A stretch of DNA of 64,000 nt from CAYZED01 sp964477445 (GTDB lineage Bacteria > Bacillota > Clostridia > Lutisporales > Lutisporaceae). The notes beneath the pieces were generated by a model. The model saw only the letters and a program-made list of their open reading frames with translations, was not told the DNA's origin and did no database searches. Below are positions 45,258 through 55,113 of the stretch, one piece after another (within the stretch, counting starts at the first letter, position 1; each line of letters begins with the position of its first letter). The stretch spans positions 8,572-72,571 of the forward strand of contig CAYZED010000011.1 in the NCBI GenBank assembly GCA_964477445.1, written 5' to 3'. Both the position numbers and the translations under genes were made by a program.

Positions 45258-45800
45258 ATGCATGGCATTATTAGTAGGAGATACGGTCGGGCCATGTTTG
45301 AATTGGCCAAAACAGAAAATAAAGTAGAAAAATTTCTTGAACAATTAAAAGAAATTAAGAATGTTTCAATTAATAATCCTGAGTTAGTGAAAATTTTTAC
45401 TCACCCCAAGATTTCTTTAGTAGAAAAATTAAAATTGGTTGATGATGTTTTTGCGACAGGATTTGATAATGAAGTCAGAGATTTTCTTAAATTGCTTTTA
45501 TCTAAGGACAGAATAGATCAAGTTGTTAAAATGATTGATGATTACGAAGAACTTTATTATGATTACAAGAATATTGTATTAGTTAAAGTAACCACTGCTT
45601 CTGTCTTGGAAGAGCCCGAAATGAAGGCTTTAAATTTGAGACTCGAAGAAGTGCTCGGGAAAAAAGTAATTATTAAATCGGAAGTTGATTCGGCGATTAT
45701 TGGTGGGATGCTTATATCAACAAAAGAAAAAGTAATTGATGCCACAGTCAGAGGCGAACTGAGTAAAATCAGAGAAAATCTTCTACACGATGTGAGATAG
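45258..45800 (+). CDS. atpH: F0F1 ATP synthase subunit delta
   Basis: 180 residues from ATG 45258, nine bases after AAGGAG; the GTG at 45249 is rejected. ISRRYGRAMFELAKTENKVE and the C-terminal block VTTASVLEEPEMKAL, then DSAIIGGMLISTKEKVIDATV are typical delta/OSCP. It links the stator to F1. Confidence 0.92.
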   Translation: MHGIISRRYGRAMFELAKTENKVEKFLEQLKEIKNVSINNPELVKIFTHPKISLVEKLKLVDDVFATGFDNEVRDFLKLLLSKDRIDQVVKMIDDYEELYYDYKNIVLVKVTTASVLEEPEMKALNLRLEEVLGKKVIIKSEVDSAIIGGMLISTKEKVIDATVRGELSKIRENLLHDVR

Positions 45801-45807
45801 AGGTGAA

Positions 45808-47255
45808 ATGATGAACATTAGACCTGAGGAAATCAGTAGTATTCTAAAGGAAAAAATAAAATCCTTTGAATCTCGTTTAGAATCAGAAGAAATCGGTTCA
45901 GTTATTCAGGTTGGTGATGGTATCGCGCGTGTCTACGGTCTGAAAAATTGTATGTATAATGAACTTCTCGAATTCCCAAATGGGATATTTGGTTTGGCGT
46001 TGAATCTTGAAGAAGATAATATTGGTTGTGTTCTTCTTGGGCCAGATAAGGATATAAAAGAAGGCGACCAAGTAAAAAGTACAGGAAGAATTATTGAAGT
46101 TCCTGTTGGAGAGGCATTAATAGGCCGTGTTGTTAATGCATTAGGACAGCCAATCGATGGCAAAGGTCCAATTAATACTGACAAATTTAGACCTATAGAA
46201 AAAATTGCTTCTGGTATTATTGATAGACAAGGAGTTAAACAGCCGCTCCAAACTGGTATTAAAATTATCGATGCTTTAACACCTATAGGAAAAGGTCAGA
46301 GAGAATTAATAATCGGTGATAGACAAACGGGAAAAACGGCTATAGCTATCGATACGATATTGAACCAAAAAGATAATGGTGTTATATGTATATATGTAGC
46401 AATTGGTCAAAAAAACTCCACGGTTGCCAAAATAGTCGACTTGTTCGAGAAGAAAGGTGCAATGGAGTATACGATTGTGGTTTCAGCCACAGCTGCAGAA
46501 CTTGCACCGCTTCAATTTATCGCTCCATTTTCAGGATGTGCGATGGGTGAAGAATTTATGTTCCAAGGGAAAGACGTTCTTTGTATTTATGATGATCTTT
46601 CTAAACATGCTGTTGCATATAGAGCGATGTCTTTGCTTCTTAGAAGACCACCAGGTCGTGAAGCGTACCCTGGAGATGTATTTTATTTACACTCAAGACT
46701 ATTNNNNNNNNNNCTCAAGCTGGTGATCTTTCATATATTCCAACTAACGTTATTTCCATTACTGATGGACAGATATTCCTTGAATCAGAGCTTTTCTATT
46801 CAGGAATAAGACCGGCGATGAACGCAGGTGTTTCTGTATCTCGTGTTGGTGGTAATGCACAAGTAAAAGCTATGAAAAAAATTGCTGGAAGACTTAGACT
46901 TGACCTTGCTCAATATAGAGAGCTTGCAGCATTTTCTCAGTTTGGATCAGAACTTGATAAAGACACTAAGGATAAACTTGATCAAGGTGCTAGGGTTGTT
47001 GAAATTCTAAAACAAGATCAATATTCTCCAATGCCAGTTGAAGAACAAATAATGTCAATATTTGCGGTTACTAATGGATATTTAATGAATATTAGTATTG
47101 AGAATATTGAACGTTTTGAAAAAGAATTCTTAGAATTTATGGCTAATGAACATTCGAATGTTGGTGAAACTCTTAAGAATACAGGTAATTTAGACGGAGA
47201 AACTGAGCAAAAACTCAGGGCTGCTATCGAAGCTTTCCTGAAGACTTTTGTTTAA
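45808..47255 (+). CDS. atpA: F0F1 ATP synthase subunit alpha, interrupted by an assembly gap
   Basis: Non-catalytic nucleotide subunit. VIQVGDGIARVYGL, the P-loop GDRQTGKTAIAIDTIL and the following VAIGQKNSTVAKIV are intact. The Ns at 46704-46713 cut the frame after LHSRL; sequence resumes with QAGDLSYIPTNVISITDGQ. The family has about 22 residues between (ERAAKL to PIIE, including GGGSLTALP), so roughly 68 bases are missing, which also restores the frame and gives about 501 aa. The 10-N run is a placeholder. ATG 45811 is an alternative start. Confidence 0.93.
46704..46713. other. Assembly gap (10 N) in atpA
   Basis: About 68 bases appear to be missing by comparison with family sequence and reading frame. 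CTCAAG occurs just before and just after the gap. Confidence 0.85.
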
Positions 47256-47274
47256 AGGATGGAGTTGATGGCAC

Positions 47275-48105
47275 TTGGCAGGAATTAAAGATATCAAGAA
47301 CCGCATAAAGAGTGTCAATAGTACTAGACAAATCACAAAAGCGATGAATCTGGTTTCAACAGCGAAATTAAAAAGGGCCAGAGACAAAGTTGAAGGGGTA
47401 AGACCTTATTTTAAACAGCTTCAGGATGTTGTATCGGATATCATTAAGAATTCCGGTGGCATAGAGAATCCATATTTTGAAGTGAGAGAAGTAAAGCGAA
47501 CCCTTGTGGTTGTAGTAACGGCAGATAGAGGTTTATGTGGTGGTTATAACACAAACTCAATAAAAAAAGCACTTTCTCTTAAAACAGAAGGAGAACTCTC
47601 ATTAATCACTATTGGAAACAAAGCGAGTGATTATTTTAGGAAGAGAGATTTTGATGTTAAAGAAAGCTTTGTTCATTTGAGCGAAGGTGTAAATAGTGGT
47701 AACGCTAAACAAATTGCTAATAAAATCATGGAGTTATTTATTAATCGCGAAGTAGACGAAGTTTATCTAGTATATAATAGATTCATTTCTACTATTTCTT
47801 TTGAACCAACTAGTATCAGACTCTTACCAATGATTGTTATTGGTGGCGAAGAAAGAACAACTCTTAGGGAACCTTTATATGAACCATCACCAGAGAAAGT
47901 TTTGGATGTAATAGTACCTCAATTCATTATTGGTATTTTATATGGGGCACTCTTAGAAGCTTCAGCCAGCGAACAGAGTAGTCGTATGACGGCTATGAAC
48001 AGTGCGACAGAAAATGCGTCATCTATGATTGATGATCTTACAGATTATTTCAAAACTCTTCATGGAAAAGAGGATTTTACAACAGAGCTAGACAAGCTAG
48101 CATAA
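47275..48105 (+). CDS. atpG: F0F1 ATP synthase subunit gamma
   Basis: 276 residues from TTG 47275. The N-terminal helix IKNRIKSVNSTRQITKAMNL and the C-terminal EQSSRMTAMNSATENASSMI form the central shaft coiled coil. VVVTADRGLCGGYN is the conserved mid block. It couples c-ring rotation to F1. 66 bp lie before atpD. Confidence 0.93.
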   Translation: MAGIKDIKNRIKSVNSTRQITKAMNLVSTAKLKRARDKVEGVRPYFKQLQDVVSDIIKNSGGIENPYFEVREVKRTLVVVVTADRGLCGGYNTNSIKKALSLKTEGELSLITIGNKASDYFRKRDFDVKESFVHLSEGVNSGNAKQIANKIMELFINREVDEVYLVYNRFISTISFEPTSIRLLPMIVIGGEERTTLREPLYEPSPEKVLDVIVPQFIIGILYGALLEASASEQSSRMTAMNSATENASSMIDDLTDYFKTLHGKEDFTTELDKLA

Positions 48106-48171
48106 CAAAGGAAATATCAGAAATAGTCGGTGGTGCTGAAGCACTTAAATAAATAACGGGAAGGTGAAACC

Positions 48172-49557
48172 GTGGAGAATATCGGAAAGGTTGTCCAGAT
48201 AATTGGACCTGTACTTGACATAAAGTTTGAAGCTGACAAGCTCCCTAAACTTTATAATGCTATTCATATTAAAGATGGCGAAAGACTTATCGTTGTTGAA
48301 GTGGCACAGCACACTGGAGACGATATAGTTAGATGTGTTGCTATGACGGCGACTGATGGCTTAAGAAGAGGAATGGATGCTATAGATACCGGTGCACCAA
48401 TAACTATACCAGTTGGTAAAGGAGCACTAGGAAGAATTCTTAATGTTCTTGGGCAACCGGTTGATAATGCTGGTCCTATTGAGGCGGAGGATTATTACCC
48501 AATTCACAGACAAGCACCTACATTCGAGGAACAAAGTGTAAAGACTGAGCAGTTCGAAACGGGGATAAAGGTAATTGATTTACTTTGTCCATATTCCAGA
48601 GGTGGGAAAATCGGATTGTTTGGTGGAGCCGGAGTTGGAAAAACAGTTCTCATCCAAGAATTGATAAATAATATTGCGAAACAGCATGGAGGTACATCAG
48701 TATTCGCGGGTGTTGGTGAGCGAACTAGAGAAGGAAATGATCTTTGGGTAGAAATGAAAGAATCAGGAGTTATTAATAACACAGCATTAATTTTCGGCCA
48801 AATGAATGAACCACCTGGGGCAAGACTTAGAGTTGCGTTAACTGGACTTACTGAAGCTGAATACTTTAGAGATAAATTTGGACAGGATGTACTTTTATTT
48901 ATTGATAATATATTTAGATTTACTCAAGCTGGTTCAGAAGTTTCAGCACTTCTTGGACGTATGCCTTCAGCGGTTGGGTATCAACCTACGTTGGCGACAG
49001 AAATGGGTGCACTTCAGGAACGTATTACTTCTACGAAAAAAGGCTCTATCACATCAGTTCAGGCTGTATATGTTCCTGCTGATGACCCGACAGATCCAGC
49101 ACCAGCTACTACCTTCGCACATTTAGATGCTACGACTATGTTATCGAGAAAAATTTCAGAGCTTGGTATTTATCCTGCGGTTGATCCGCTTGATTCTACA
49201 TCACGTGTTTTGGATCCACAAACAGTTGGAGATGAACACTATAATGTTGCCAGAGGAGTTCAGAAATTATTACAAAGATATAAAGAATTGCAGGACATCA
49301 TTGCGATACTGGGTATGGATGAGCTTTCAGATGATGACAAGCTAATTGTATCTAGAGCAAGAAAAATACAAAAGTTTTTGTCACAGCCATTTTTCGTGGC
49401 TGAACAGTTTACAGGTATACCAGGATGTTATGTACCGATAAAAGAAACAATTCGAGGATTTAGTGAAATTATCGAAGGAAAACATGATGAGATTCCAGAA
49501 TCGGCATTTTACATGAAGGGTACTATCGATGAGGTTCTCGAAACCGCAAAGAAATAA
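48172..49557 (+). CDS. atpD: F0F1 ATP synthase subunit beta
   Basis: 461 residues from GTG 48172 behind GGGAAGGTG. Catalytic subunit: P-loop GGAGVGKTVLIQELI (about residues 150-164), GVGERTREGNDL with the catalytic Glu, and Walker B DVLLFIDNIFRFTQAGSEVSAL. Complete and conserved throughout. Confidence 0.96.
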   Translation: MENIGKVVQIIGPVLDIKFEADKLPKLYNAIHIKDGERLIVVEVAQHTGDDIVRCVAMTATDGLRRGMDAIDTGAPITIPVGKGALGRILNVLGQPVDNAGPIEAEDYYPIHRQAPTFEEQSVKTEQFETGIKVIDLLCPYSRGGKIGLFGGAGVGKTVLIQELINNIAKQHGGTSVFAGVGERTREGNDLWVEMKESGVINNTALIFGQMNEPPGARLRVALTGLTEAEYFRDKFGQDVLLFIDNIFRFTQAGSEVSALLGRMPSAVGYQPTLATEMGALQERITSTKKGSITSVQAVYVPADDPTDPAPATTFAHLDATTMLSRKISELGIYPAVDPLDSTSRVLDPQTVGDEHYNVARGVQKLLQRYKELQDIIAILGMDELSDDDKLIVSRARKIQKFLSQPFFVAEQFTGIPGCYVPIKETIRGFSEIIEGKHDEIPESAFYMKGTIDEVLETAKK

Positions 49558-49571
49558 AAAGGAGTGGTGTT

Positions 49572-50021
49572 ATGGCCACGATGAAATTAACCATTGTAAC
49601 GCCGGAACGCAGCTTCTTTAAAGGTGAAGTCAAAGGAGTTTTGTTAAAAGGTCCTGATGGATATTTTGAAGTACTTCCAAGGCATACTGATATGGTTGCG
49701 GCATTAGTTCCAACAAGTATAAGAATTAAGAATAGTAATGATGAGAGTCAGTTCGNNNNNNNNNNNNNNNNNNNNNNNNNNNNNNNNNNNNNNNNNNNNN
49801 NNNNNNNNNNNNNNNCTGGTTTTATAGAGGTAAATCATGAAGGTGTATCAATTGTAGTGGAGGCCGCAGAATGGCCAAATGAGATAGATACGGTAAGAGT
49901 GGAAGATTCACTAAAAAGAGCTAATGAAAGATTATCTAATAGAGAAGGGCATGATACTTTAAGAGCTGAACTTGCTTTAAAAAGAGCCCTGGCAAGAAAA
50001 AAAGTTAGCTCATATATTTAA
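49572..50021 (+). CDS. atpC: F0F1 ATP synthase subunit epsilon, with a 60-N assembly gap
   Basis: LTIVTPERSFFKGEVKGVLL and the PRHTDMVAALVPTSIRI block, then after the gap GFIEVNHEGVSIVVEAAEWP and the C-terminal helical hairpin ending RKKVSSY. Sixty Ns (49756-49815) separate DESQF from GFIEV, where homologues have only about three to four residues. Nine missing bases would give a normal 132-residue protein, so the gap length is overstated. Last gene of the operon, before a terminator. Confidence 0.88.
   Translation: MATMKLTIVTPERSFFKGEVKGVLLKGPDGYFEVLPRHTDMVAALVPTSIRIKNSNDESQFXXXXXXXXXXXXXXXXXXXXXGFIEVNHEGVSIVVEAAEWPNEIDTVRVEDSLKRANERLSNREGHDTLRAELALKRALARKKVSSYI
49756..49815. other. Assembly gap (60 N) in atpC
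   Basis: The flanks keep one reading frame. Family length suggests that the true missing segment is about nine bases. Confidence 0.75.
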
Positions 50022-50031
50022 AAAAACTGAG

Positions 50032-50069
50032 GGCGCGTAGTTACCGTTAAGGCAATACGCGCCTTTCTT
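50032..50069 (+). terminator. Terminator of the atp operon
   Basis: GGCGCGTA (50032-50039) pairs with TACGCGCC (50056-50063), followed by TTTCTT. Confidence 0.85.
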
Positions 50070-50261
50070 GTTTACTTTAAATCATTTGTTTTTCAATATG
50101 CTGCTTTTGTTATTTTTATGTATTGCAAGTTGAATTATGCTATAATATACTGAGAAATGTGCATTAATGATTTATATTATTTCATAACATTAAATGTAAA
50201 TTACCACATCAGAGGTAACGAATTGTAGCTTTGATAGTTGGTATCAGCTAGGAGGAAATTA

Positions 50262-51059
50262 ATGGATTTATCTACCATACTGGGAATAGTTTTAGGATTT
50301 GGTGCTGTCTTAACCGGATATGTAATGGAAGGTGGTAGTCTTGGTGCTCTTATAGCGTTACCTTCTATAGTAATTATTTTCGGAGGTACCTTTGGGGCGG
50401 TTATGGTTTCTTTTACGTTAAAAGAAGTTTTGTCCATACCTAAACTGTTTGGTGATGCGATGACATTGCATAAATCATCTGAAGCTGAACTTATAGAAGT
50501 TTTTGTGAGGCTATCTGAAGTAGCCAGAAAAGAAGGTCTATTAAGCCTTGAAAACATAATAGAACAAGAAGTCGGAGATAATTTCGATCCTATGCTGAAA
50601 AAAGGTATCAGGATGGTTGTTGATGGAACTGAACTTGAACTTGTTAAGAATATGTTTGAGACTGAAATTTATATTCATGAGATGCAACAGAAAGTTAATG
50701 CTTCGATTTTTGAAGCGGCAGGGGGATATTCGCCTACGCTAGGTATCATTGGTACGGTTATGGGACTGATTAAGGTTCTTGGTAACCTTTCTAATCCTGA
50801 TGAACTATCTAAATCCATTGCGGGTGCTTTTATCGCGACACTTTATGGAGTTGCATTCGCAAACCTTGTATATTTACCACTGGCTGGTAAACTTAAACTT
50901 AAGGAAAAACAGTCTAAACTCGAAAAAGAGTTAATAATGGAAGGTGTACTTTCTATTCAGGCTGGTGAAAACCCTGCTATTATTAGAGAAAAACTTAGCG
51001 CATTTATACCTCATGGAAGTCAAAAGGCCGTTGCGCCTGCTGCTAAAGAGGAGGAATAA
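50262..51059 (+). CDS. motA: Flagellar motor stator protein MotA
   Basis: 265 residues from ATG 50262 with AGGAGG; the longer reading from 50238 is rejected. Four membrane helices. GGTFGAVMVSF, SPTLGIIGTVMGLIKVLGN (the conserved Pro of helix 3) and AFIATLYGVAFANLVYLPLA (conserved Pro of helix 4) are MotA hallmarks. Forms the ion-conducting stator with MotB, whose gene starts 3 bp later. The two chemoreceptors at 25-29.5 kb agree with motility. Confidence 0.94.
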   Translation: MDLSTILGIVLGFGAVLTGYVMEGGSLGALIALPSIVIIFGGTFGAVMVSFTLKEVLSIPKLFGDAMTLHKSSEAELIEVFVRLSEVARKEGLLSLENIIEQEVGDNFDPMLKKGIRMVVDGTELELVKNMFETEIYIHEMQQKVNASIFEAAGGYSPTLGIIGTVMGLIKVLGNLSNPDELSKSIAGAFIATLYGVAFANLVYLPLAGKLKLKEKQSKLEKELIMEGVLSIQAGENPAIIREKLSAFIPHGSQKAVAPAAKEEE

Positions 51060-51062
51060 CTT

Positions 51063-51797
51063 ATGGGTAAGAGACAATCTCACGAGGAACATGGCGGTAA
51101 CCATGAGCGATGGTTACTGACTTATGCTGATTTAATAACTTTGCTTATGATATTCTTCGTCGTATTGTATTCAATGTCAGTAATGGATAATACTAAATTT
51201 TTGAATGTAGCTAACGCTTTAGGTATTGTGTTGGGCGATGGGCCTTCAATTGTCAATGCAAATATGGGTTTTAACGGTGTAATAGAAGGTGGTGGACTCG
51301 GCTCGCAAACACAAGGTGAGCTAGATGCCACAGAAGAGGCGGTTGCATCGGTCGTGGCAGATGCGAATGTTGGCGATAAGGCTGTCGTTTATATGGACGA
51401 TCGTGGTATAGTTATAAGTTTTAATGATGTAATGCTTTTTAATAGTGGATCGGCACAAGTTAATGATAGCGCGAAGAAAGTTTTGAAGAATATTGCTAAA
51501 AGAATAGATATACTTCCGAATTTCGTCGTAGTTGAGGGTTTTACGGATAATGTTCCTACAGGCAGCTCAGTTTACCCCACTAATTGGGAATTGTCTGGAG
51601 CAAGAGCTACTAATGTAGCAAGACTAATGGTTTCATATGGATTTAATCCAAACAAAATAAGTTTTAAAGGTTATGGTGAGTATCGACCAGGATTTCCAAA
51701 TGATACTGCAGCGCACAGAGCAAAGAATCGAAGAGTAGATATTATAATTATGAAGACTGAGCATAGTAAGCTCGAACCACATAAAGCTACTCCATAA
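51063..51797 (+). CDS. motB: Flagellar motor stator protein MotB
   Basis: 244 residues. Short N-terminus, then a single membrane helix holding the ion-binding Asp in LLTYADLITLLMIFFVVLYS (about residue 26), a linker, and a C-terminal OmpA-type peptidoglycan-binding domain (VVEGFTDNVPTG to FKGYGEYRPGFPNDTAAHRA and NRRVDI). Whether it uses H+ or Na+ cannot be settled by eye. Confidence 0.94.
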   Translation: MGKRQSHEEHGGNHERWLLTYADLITLLMIFFVVLYSMSVMDNTKFLNVANALGIVLGDGPSIVNANMGFNGVIEGGGLGSQTQGELDATEEAVASVVADANVGDKAVVYMDDRGIVISFNDVMLFNSGSAQVNDSAKKVLKNIAKRIDILPNFVVVEGFTDNVPTGSSVYPTNWELSGARATNVARLMVSYGFNPNKISFKGYGEYRPGFPNDTAAHRAKNRRVDIIIMKTEHSKLEPHKATP

Positions 51798-51830
51798 AGA
51801 AAAATAATTCATACACGAGGAGTTGAAATT

Positions 51831-54203
51831 ATGACAAAAGAATTTATTCATGAATCAAAATTGCCATTACTACCTTTAAGAGGTTTAAGTATATTTCCAT
51901 CAATGGTTTTGCATTTTGATGTTGGCAGAGAAAAATCGATTAGGGCACTTGAAGAGGCTATGATGAAGGATCAAATGATCCTACTAGTAACCCAAAAAGA
52001 GGCACATACGGATATGCCTACTAAAGAAGATTTGTATAAGACAGGAACTATTTCAAAAATTAAGCAATTACTAAAATTACCTGGCGATACTATTCGAGTT
52101 CTAGTGGAAGGTGTATCGAGAGCAGAGGTTAAAGAAATAATATCTGAAGATCCATTTATGCTTGTTGAAGCGATTCATATTAAGGAGATTTTGCCTGAGA
52201 GTGAAGCTGAAGCTGAAGCATTAAGACGAACAGTTTTTAATAGCTTTGATAGTTATGTTAAGGCTAACCCTAAAGTACCGCAAGAAATTCTAGTTTCAAT
52301 ATTAGACATTGATGATGTATCTAGATTTATAGATATGATTGCGGCTAACCTCACTATTAAATTAGACGAAAAGCAGGAACTCTTACAAATCTATTCAGTT
52401 ACTGAAAGAATGGAAAAGACTTTTGATATTATCACCAGAGAACTTGATATTCTTGAGATTGAGAGAAAAATCAGCTCACGAGTAAGAAAACAGATAGATA
52501 AATCTCAGAAAGAATATTATCTTAGAGAACAAATAAAGGCCATCCAAAAAGAACTTGGTGAAAAAGAAGGAAACCTAGAAGAAGTAGAAAAGTATAGAGA
52601 AAAGTTATCAAAACTTAACCTTGAAGTCGAAGTAAAAGAAAAGGTTGAGAAAGAATTAGATAAACTATCTAAGCTATCACCTGGATCCCCTGACGTGGGA
52701 GTTTCCAGAACATACTTGGATTGGATATTTGATTTGCCTTGGAATACAGTAACTGAAGATAATTTGGATATTAAGCATGCCAGAGAAATACTTGATGAAG
52801 ATCATTATGGAATGAAAAAGATAAAGGAAAGAGTGCTTGAATACTTGGCTATAAGAAAACTTAGCCAAAATATGAAAGGCCCAATACTTTGTTTTGTTGG
52901 ACCTCCAGGGGTAGGGAAAACATCAATAGCAAAATCTATTGCGAGAGCAATGGGCAGAAAGTATGTGCGAATGTCACTTGGCGGAGTTCGAGACGAAGCA
53001 GAGATTAGAGGACACAGAAGGACATATATCGGTGCTATTCCGGGTAGAATAATTTACTCCATAAAGCAGGCGGGCTCAAATAATCCATTATTCTTATTTG
53101 ATGAAATTGATAAATTAGCGAGTGACTTTAGAGGAGATCCTGCTTCTGCACTTTTAGAAGTGCTTGATTCAGAACAAAACAAAGAGTTTAGAGATCACTA
53201 CATGGAACTTCCTTTTGATTTATCTAAAGTTATGTTTGTTACCACCGCTAACTCGCTTGATACTATTCCGGCACCACTTTTGGATAGAATGGAAATTATT
53301 AATTTAACAGGCTATACTGAAGATGAAAAAGTAAAAATTGCCGAAAAATATCTCATCCCAAAACAGATAAAAGAACACTCTTTGAAGCCAGAAAACGTAA
53401 AGATTCCAGAAAGCGTAATTAGAGAAATTATTACTAGTTACACTAGAGAATCTGGAGTTCGAAAACTAGAGAGAGAAATTGGAGCGCTGGTCCGAAAATC
53501 CGCTAAAGATATTGTTGAGAATAATAAAGATGCAGTTAAAATAACAGTTCAAAATTTAAATAAGTTTTTAGGAATTCCAAAATACAGATATGACAAAATT
53601 AATCTAAAAAATGAAATTGGTGTAGTTACAGGGCTTGCTTGGACTTCGGTAGGTGGAGACACGCTATTCATTGAAGTAACTACTATGCCGGGATCTGGAA
53701 AACTCGAACTTACAGGGCAACTAGGAGATGTTATGAAAGAATCTGCTAGAGCTGGCTTAAGTTATATTAGATCTAAGAGCGAAGAACTGGGAATTGATAA
53801 AGATTTTATAAAAACTATGGATATTCATGTTCATGTTCCCGAAGGTGCTACACCTAAAGACGGGCCATCAGCTGGAATAACCATGACTACAGCACTTATT
53901 TCTGCTCTAACTAAGAAACCAGTTTATAGGAATTTAGCAATGACTGGTGAAGTAACTCTCAGAGGACGTGTGCTACCTATTGGTGGTTTGAAAGAAAAAT
54001 CACTTGCAGCACATAGAGCAGGAATCAAAAAGGTTCTTATTCCGATCGATAACGAAAAAGACTTAGAAGAAATTCCGGACAATATTAAGAAAAATATGGA
54101 ATTTATTTTAGTCGAGAACATGGATCAAGTTATTGAGCATGCGTTTGTGCATGAGGAAGTTCTCGAAAAACTTCCCGAAAAACTTGACGAGACTTGTGTA
54201 TAG
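51831..54203 (+). CDS. lon: ATP-dependent protease Lon
   Basis: 790 residues. N-terminal substrate domain (LPLLPLRGLSIFPSMVLHFD), coiled middle, AAA+ module with FVGPPGVGKTSIAKSIARA (about residues 355-373) and FLFDEIDK, then the protease domain with catalytic Ser in PKDGPSAGITM (about 686) and Lys in GGLKEKSLAAHRAG (about 729). GAGGAG precedes ATG. Degrades misfolded and regulatory proteins. The engB gene directly follows, an order common in Firmicutes. This is a classical LonA; the second, LonB-like enzyme is at 9333. Confidence 0.96.
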   Translation: MTKEFIHESKLPLLPLRGLSIFPSMVLHFDVGREKSIRALEEAMMKDQMILLVTQKEAHTDMPTKEDLYKTGTISKIKQLLKLPGDTIRVLVEGVSRAEVKEIISEDPFMLVEAIHIKEILPESEAEAEALRRTVFNSFDSYVKANPKVPQEILVSILDIDDVSRFIDMIAANLTIKLDEKQELLQIYSVTERMEKTFDIITRELDILEIERKISSRVRKQIDKSQKEYYLREQIKAIQKELGEKEGNLEEVEKYREKLSKLNLEVEVKEKVEKELDKLSKLSPGSPDVGVSRTYLDWIFDLPWNTVTEDNLDIKHAREILDEDHYGMKKIKERVLEYLAIRKLSQNMKGPILCFVGPPGVGKTSIAKSIARAMGRKYVRMSLGGVRDEAEIRGHRRTYIGAIPGRIIYSIKQAGSNNPLFLFDEIDKLASDFRGDPASALLEVLDSEQNKEFRDHYMELPFDLSKVMFVTTANSLDTIPAPLLDRMEIINLTGYTEDEKVKIAEKYLIPKQIKEHSLKPENVKIPESVIREIITSYTRESGVRKLEREIGALVRKSAKDIVENNKDAVKITVQNLNKFLGIPKYRYDKINLKNEIGVVTGLAWTSVGGDTLFIEVTTMPGSGKLELTGQLGDVMKESARAGLSYIRSKSEELGIDKDFIKTMDIHVHVPEGATPKDGPSAGITMTTALISALTKKPVYRNLAMTGEVTLRGRVLPIGGLKEKSLAAHRAGIKKVLIPIDNEKDLEEIPDNIKKNMEFILVENMDQVIEHAFVHEEVLEKLPEKLDETCV

Positions 54204-54272
54204 TAATTTGCGTTTTCCTTCGAGTAATTTCAATAACGCAGATTAGTGAAGATAATAGGAGAATTATTAGGA

Positions 54273-54881
54273 ATGCTTATAAAAAAGAGTGAATTCATTA
54301 TTAGTGCAGTAAGCGGTGAACAATACCCTCCGGCAGATATGCCGGAGGTAGCTTTTGTTGGGAGATCAAATGTCGGAAAATCGTCAATAATTAACTCTCT
54401 TTTAAATAGAAAAAAATTAGTGAAGGTTAGTTCTACACCTGGGAAAACAAGACTCATAAACTTTTTTAAAGTTAATGATGAATTTATGTTAGTTGATTTA
54501 CCTGGATACGGATATGCTGCGGTTTCACAAAGTGAGAAGAAAAAATGGGGAGATATGATAGAGGAATACTTAAAAACCCGTGATAATCTTACTAATGTGG
54601 TACTTCTAGTTGACATTAGACATAAACCCACAGCAGATGACCATATGATGTACGATTTTATTAAATATTATCGATCGCATGTCGTAGTCGTGTGCACTAA
54701 GCTCGACAAAATAGGAAAAAATTCAATTTCAAAACAGGTCAAAATGATTAAAACTGAACTTGGACTTGATGTATTAGATACCATTGTTACATATTCATCA
54801 CTGAATAATACTGGGCGAGATGAACTTTGGAAAATTTTGATTAAACAAGAAGAATCCGAGATTAACACAACTGATGTTTAA
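54273..54881 (+). CDS. engB: Ribosome-biogenesis GTPase EngB (YsxC/YihA)
   Basis: 202 residues from ATG 54273; the frame extends to GTG 54246, but GGAG spacing favours the later ATG. GTPase motifs: G1 GRSNVGKSSIINSLL, G2 around STPGKTR, G3 DLPGYGYA, G4 TKLDKI and G5 YSSLN. EngB helps assemble the large ribosomal subunit. It follows lon by 69 bp. Confidence 0.94.
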   Translation: MLIKKSEFIISAVSGEQYPPADMPEVAFVGRSNVGKSSIINSLLNRKKLVKVSSTPGKTRLINFFKVNDEFMLVDLPGYGYAAVSQSEKKKWGDMIEEYLKTRDNLTNVVLLVDIRHKPTADDHMMYDFIKYYRSHVVVVCTKLDKIGKNSISKQVKMIKTELGLDVLDTIVTYSSLNNTGRDELWKILIKQEESEINTTDV

Positions 54882-55021
54882 CAAAATATTTAACGAGATA
54901 TTAACAAAATATTTAACGAAATATTTACATTCTAGCGTGCATAATACACTATTTGTAGGTTTACTAAATCTATATTCTGTAGTATCATTTATTTATGTTA
55001 ATATGTCGTTTTGTAGATTGC

Positions 55022-55044
55022 GAGCTTGAAATCAAAGCTCTTTT
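55022..55044 (+). terminator. Weak hairpin in the engB-GT2 gap
   Basis: GAGCTT pairs with AAGCTC around GAAATCA, followed by TTTTGTTTTG. A possible short terminator or leader attenuator. Upstream, 54889-54925 holds AATATTTAACGA-type repeats. Confidence 0.35.
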
Positions 55045-55113
55045 GTTTTGAAAAGCCATTATTTTAAGACTGACGGTTACTAATAAATTTTATAAGCATT
55101 GGGGGAATTCAAT

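Noticed and set aside
47264..47284. sigma54 promoter at GATGGCACTTGGCAG
   Set aside because: It has TGGCAC but lacks TTGC at the required spacing, and lies at the atpG start inside the atp operon.
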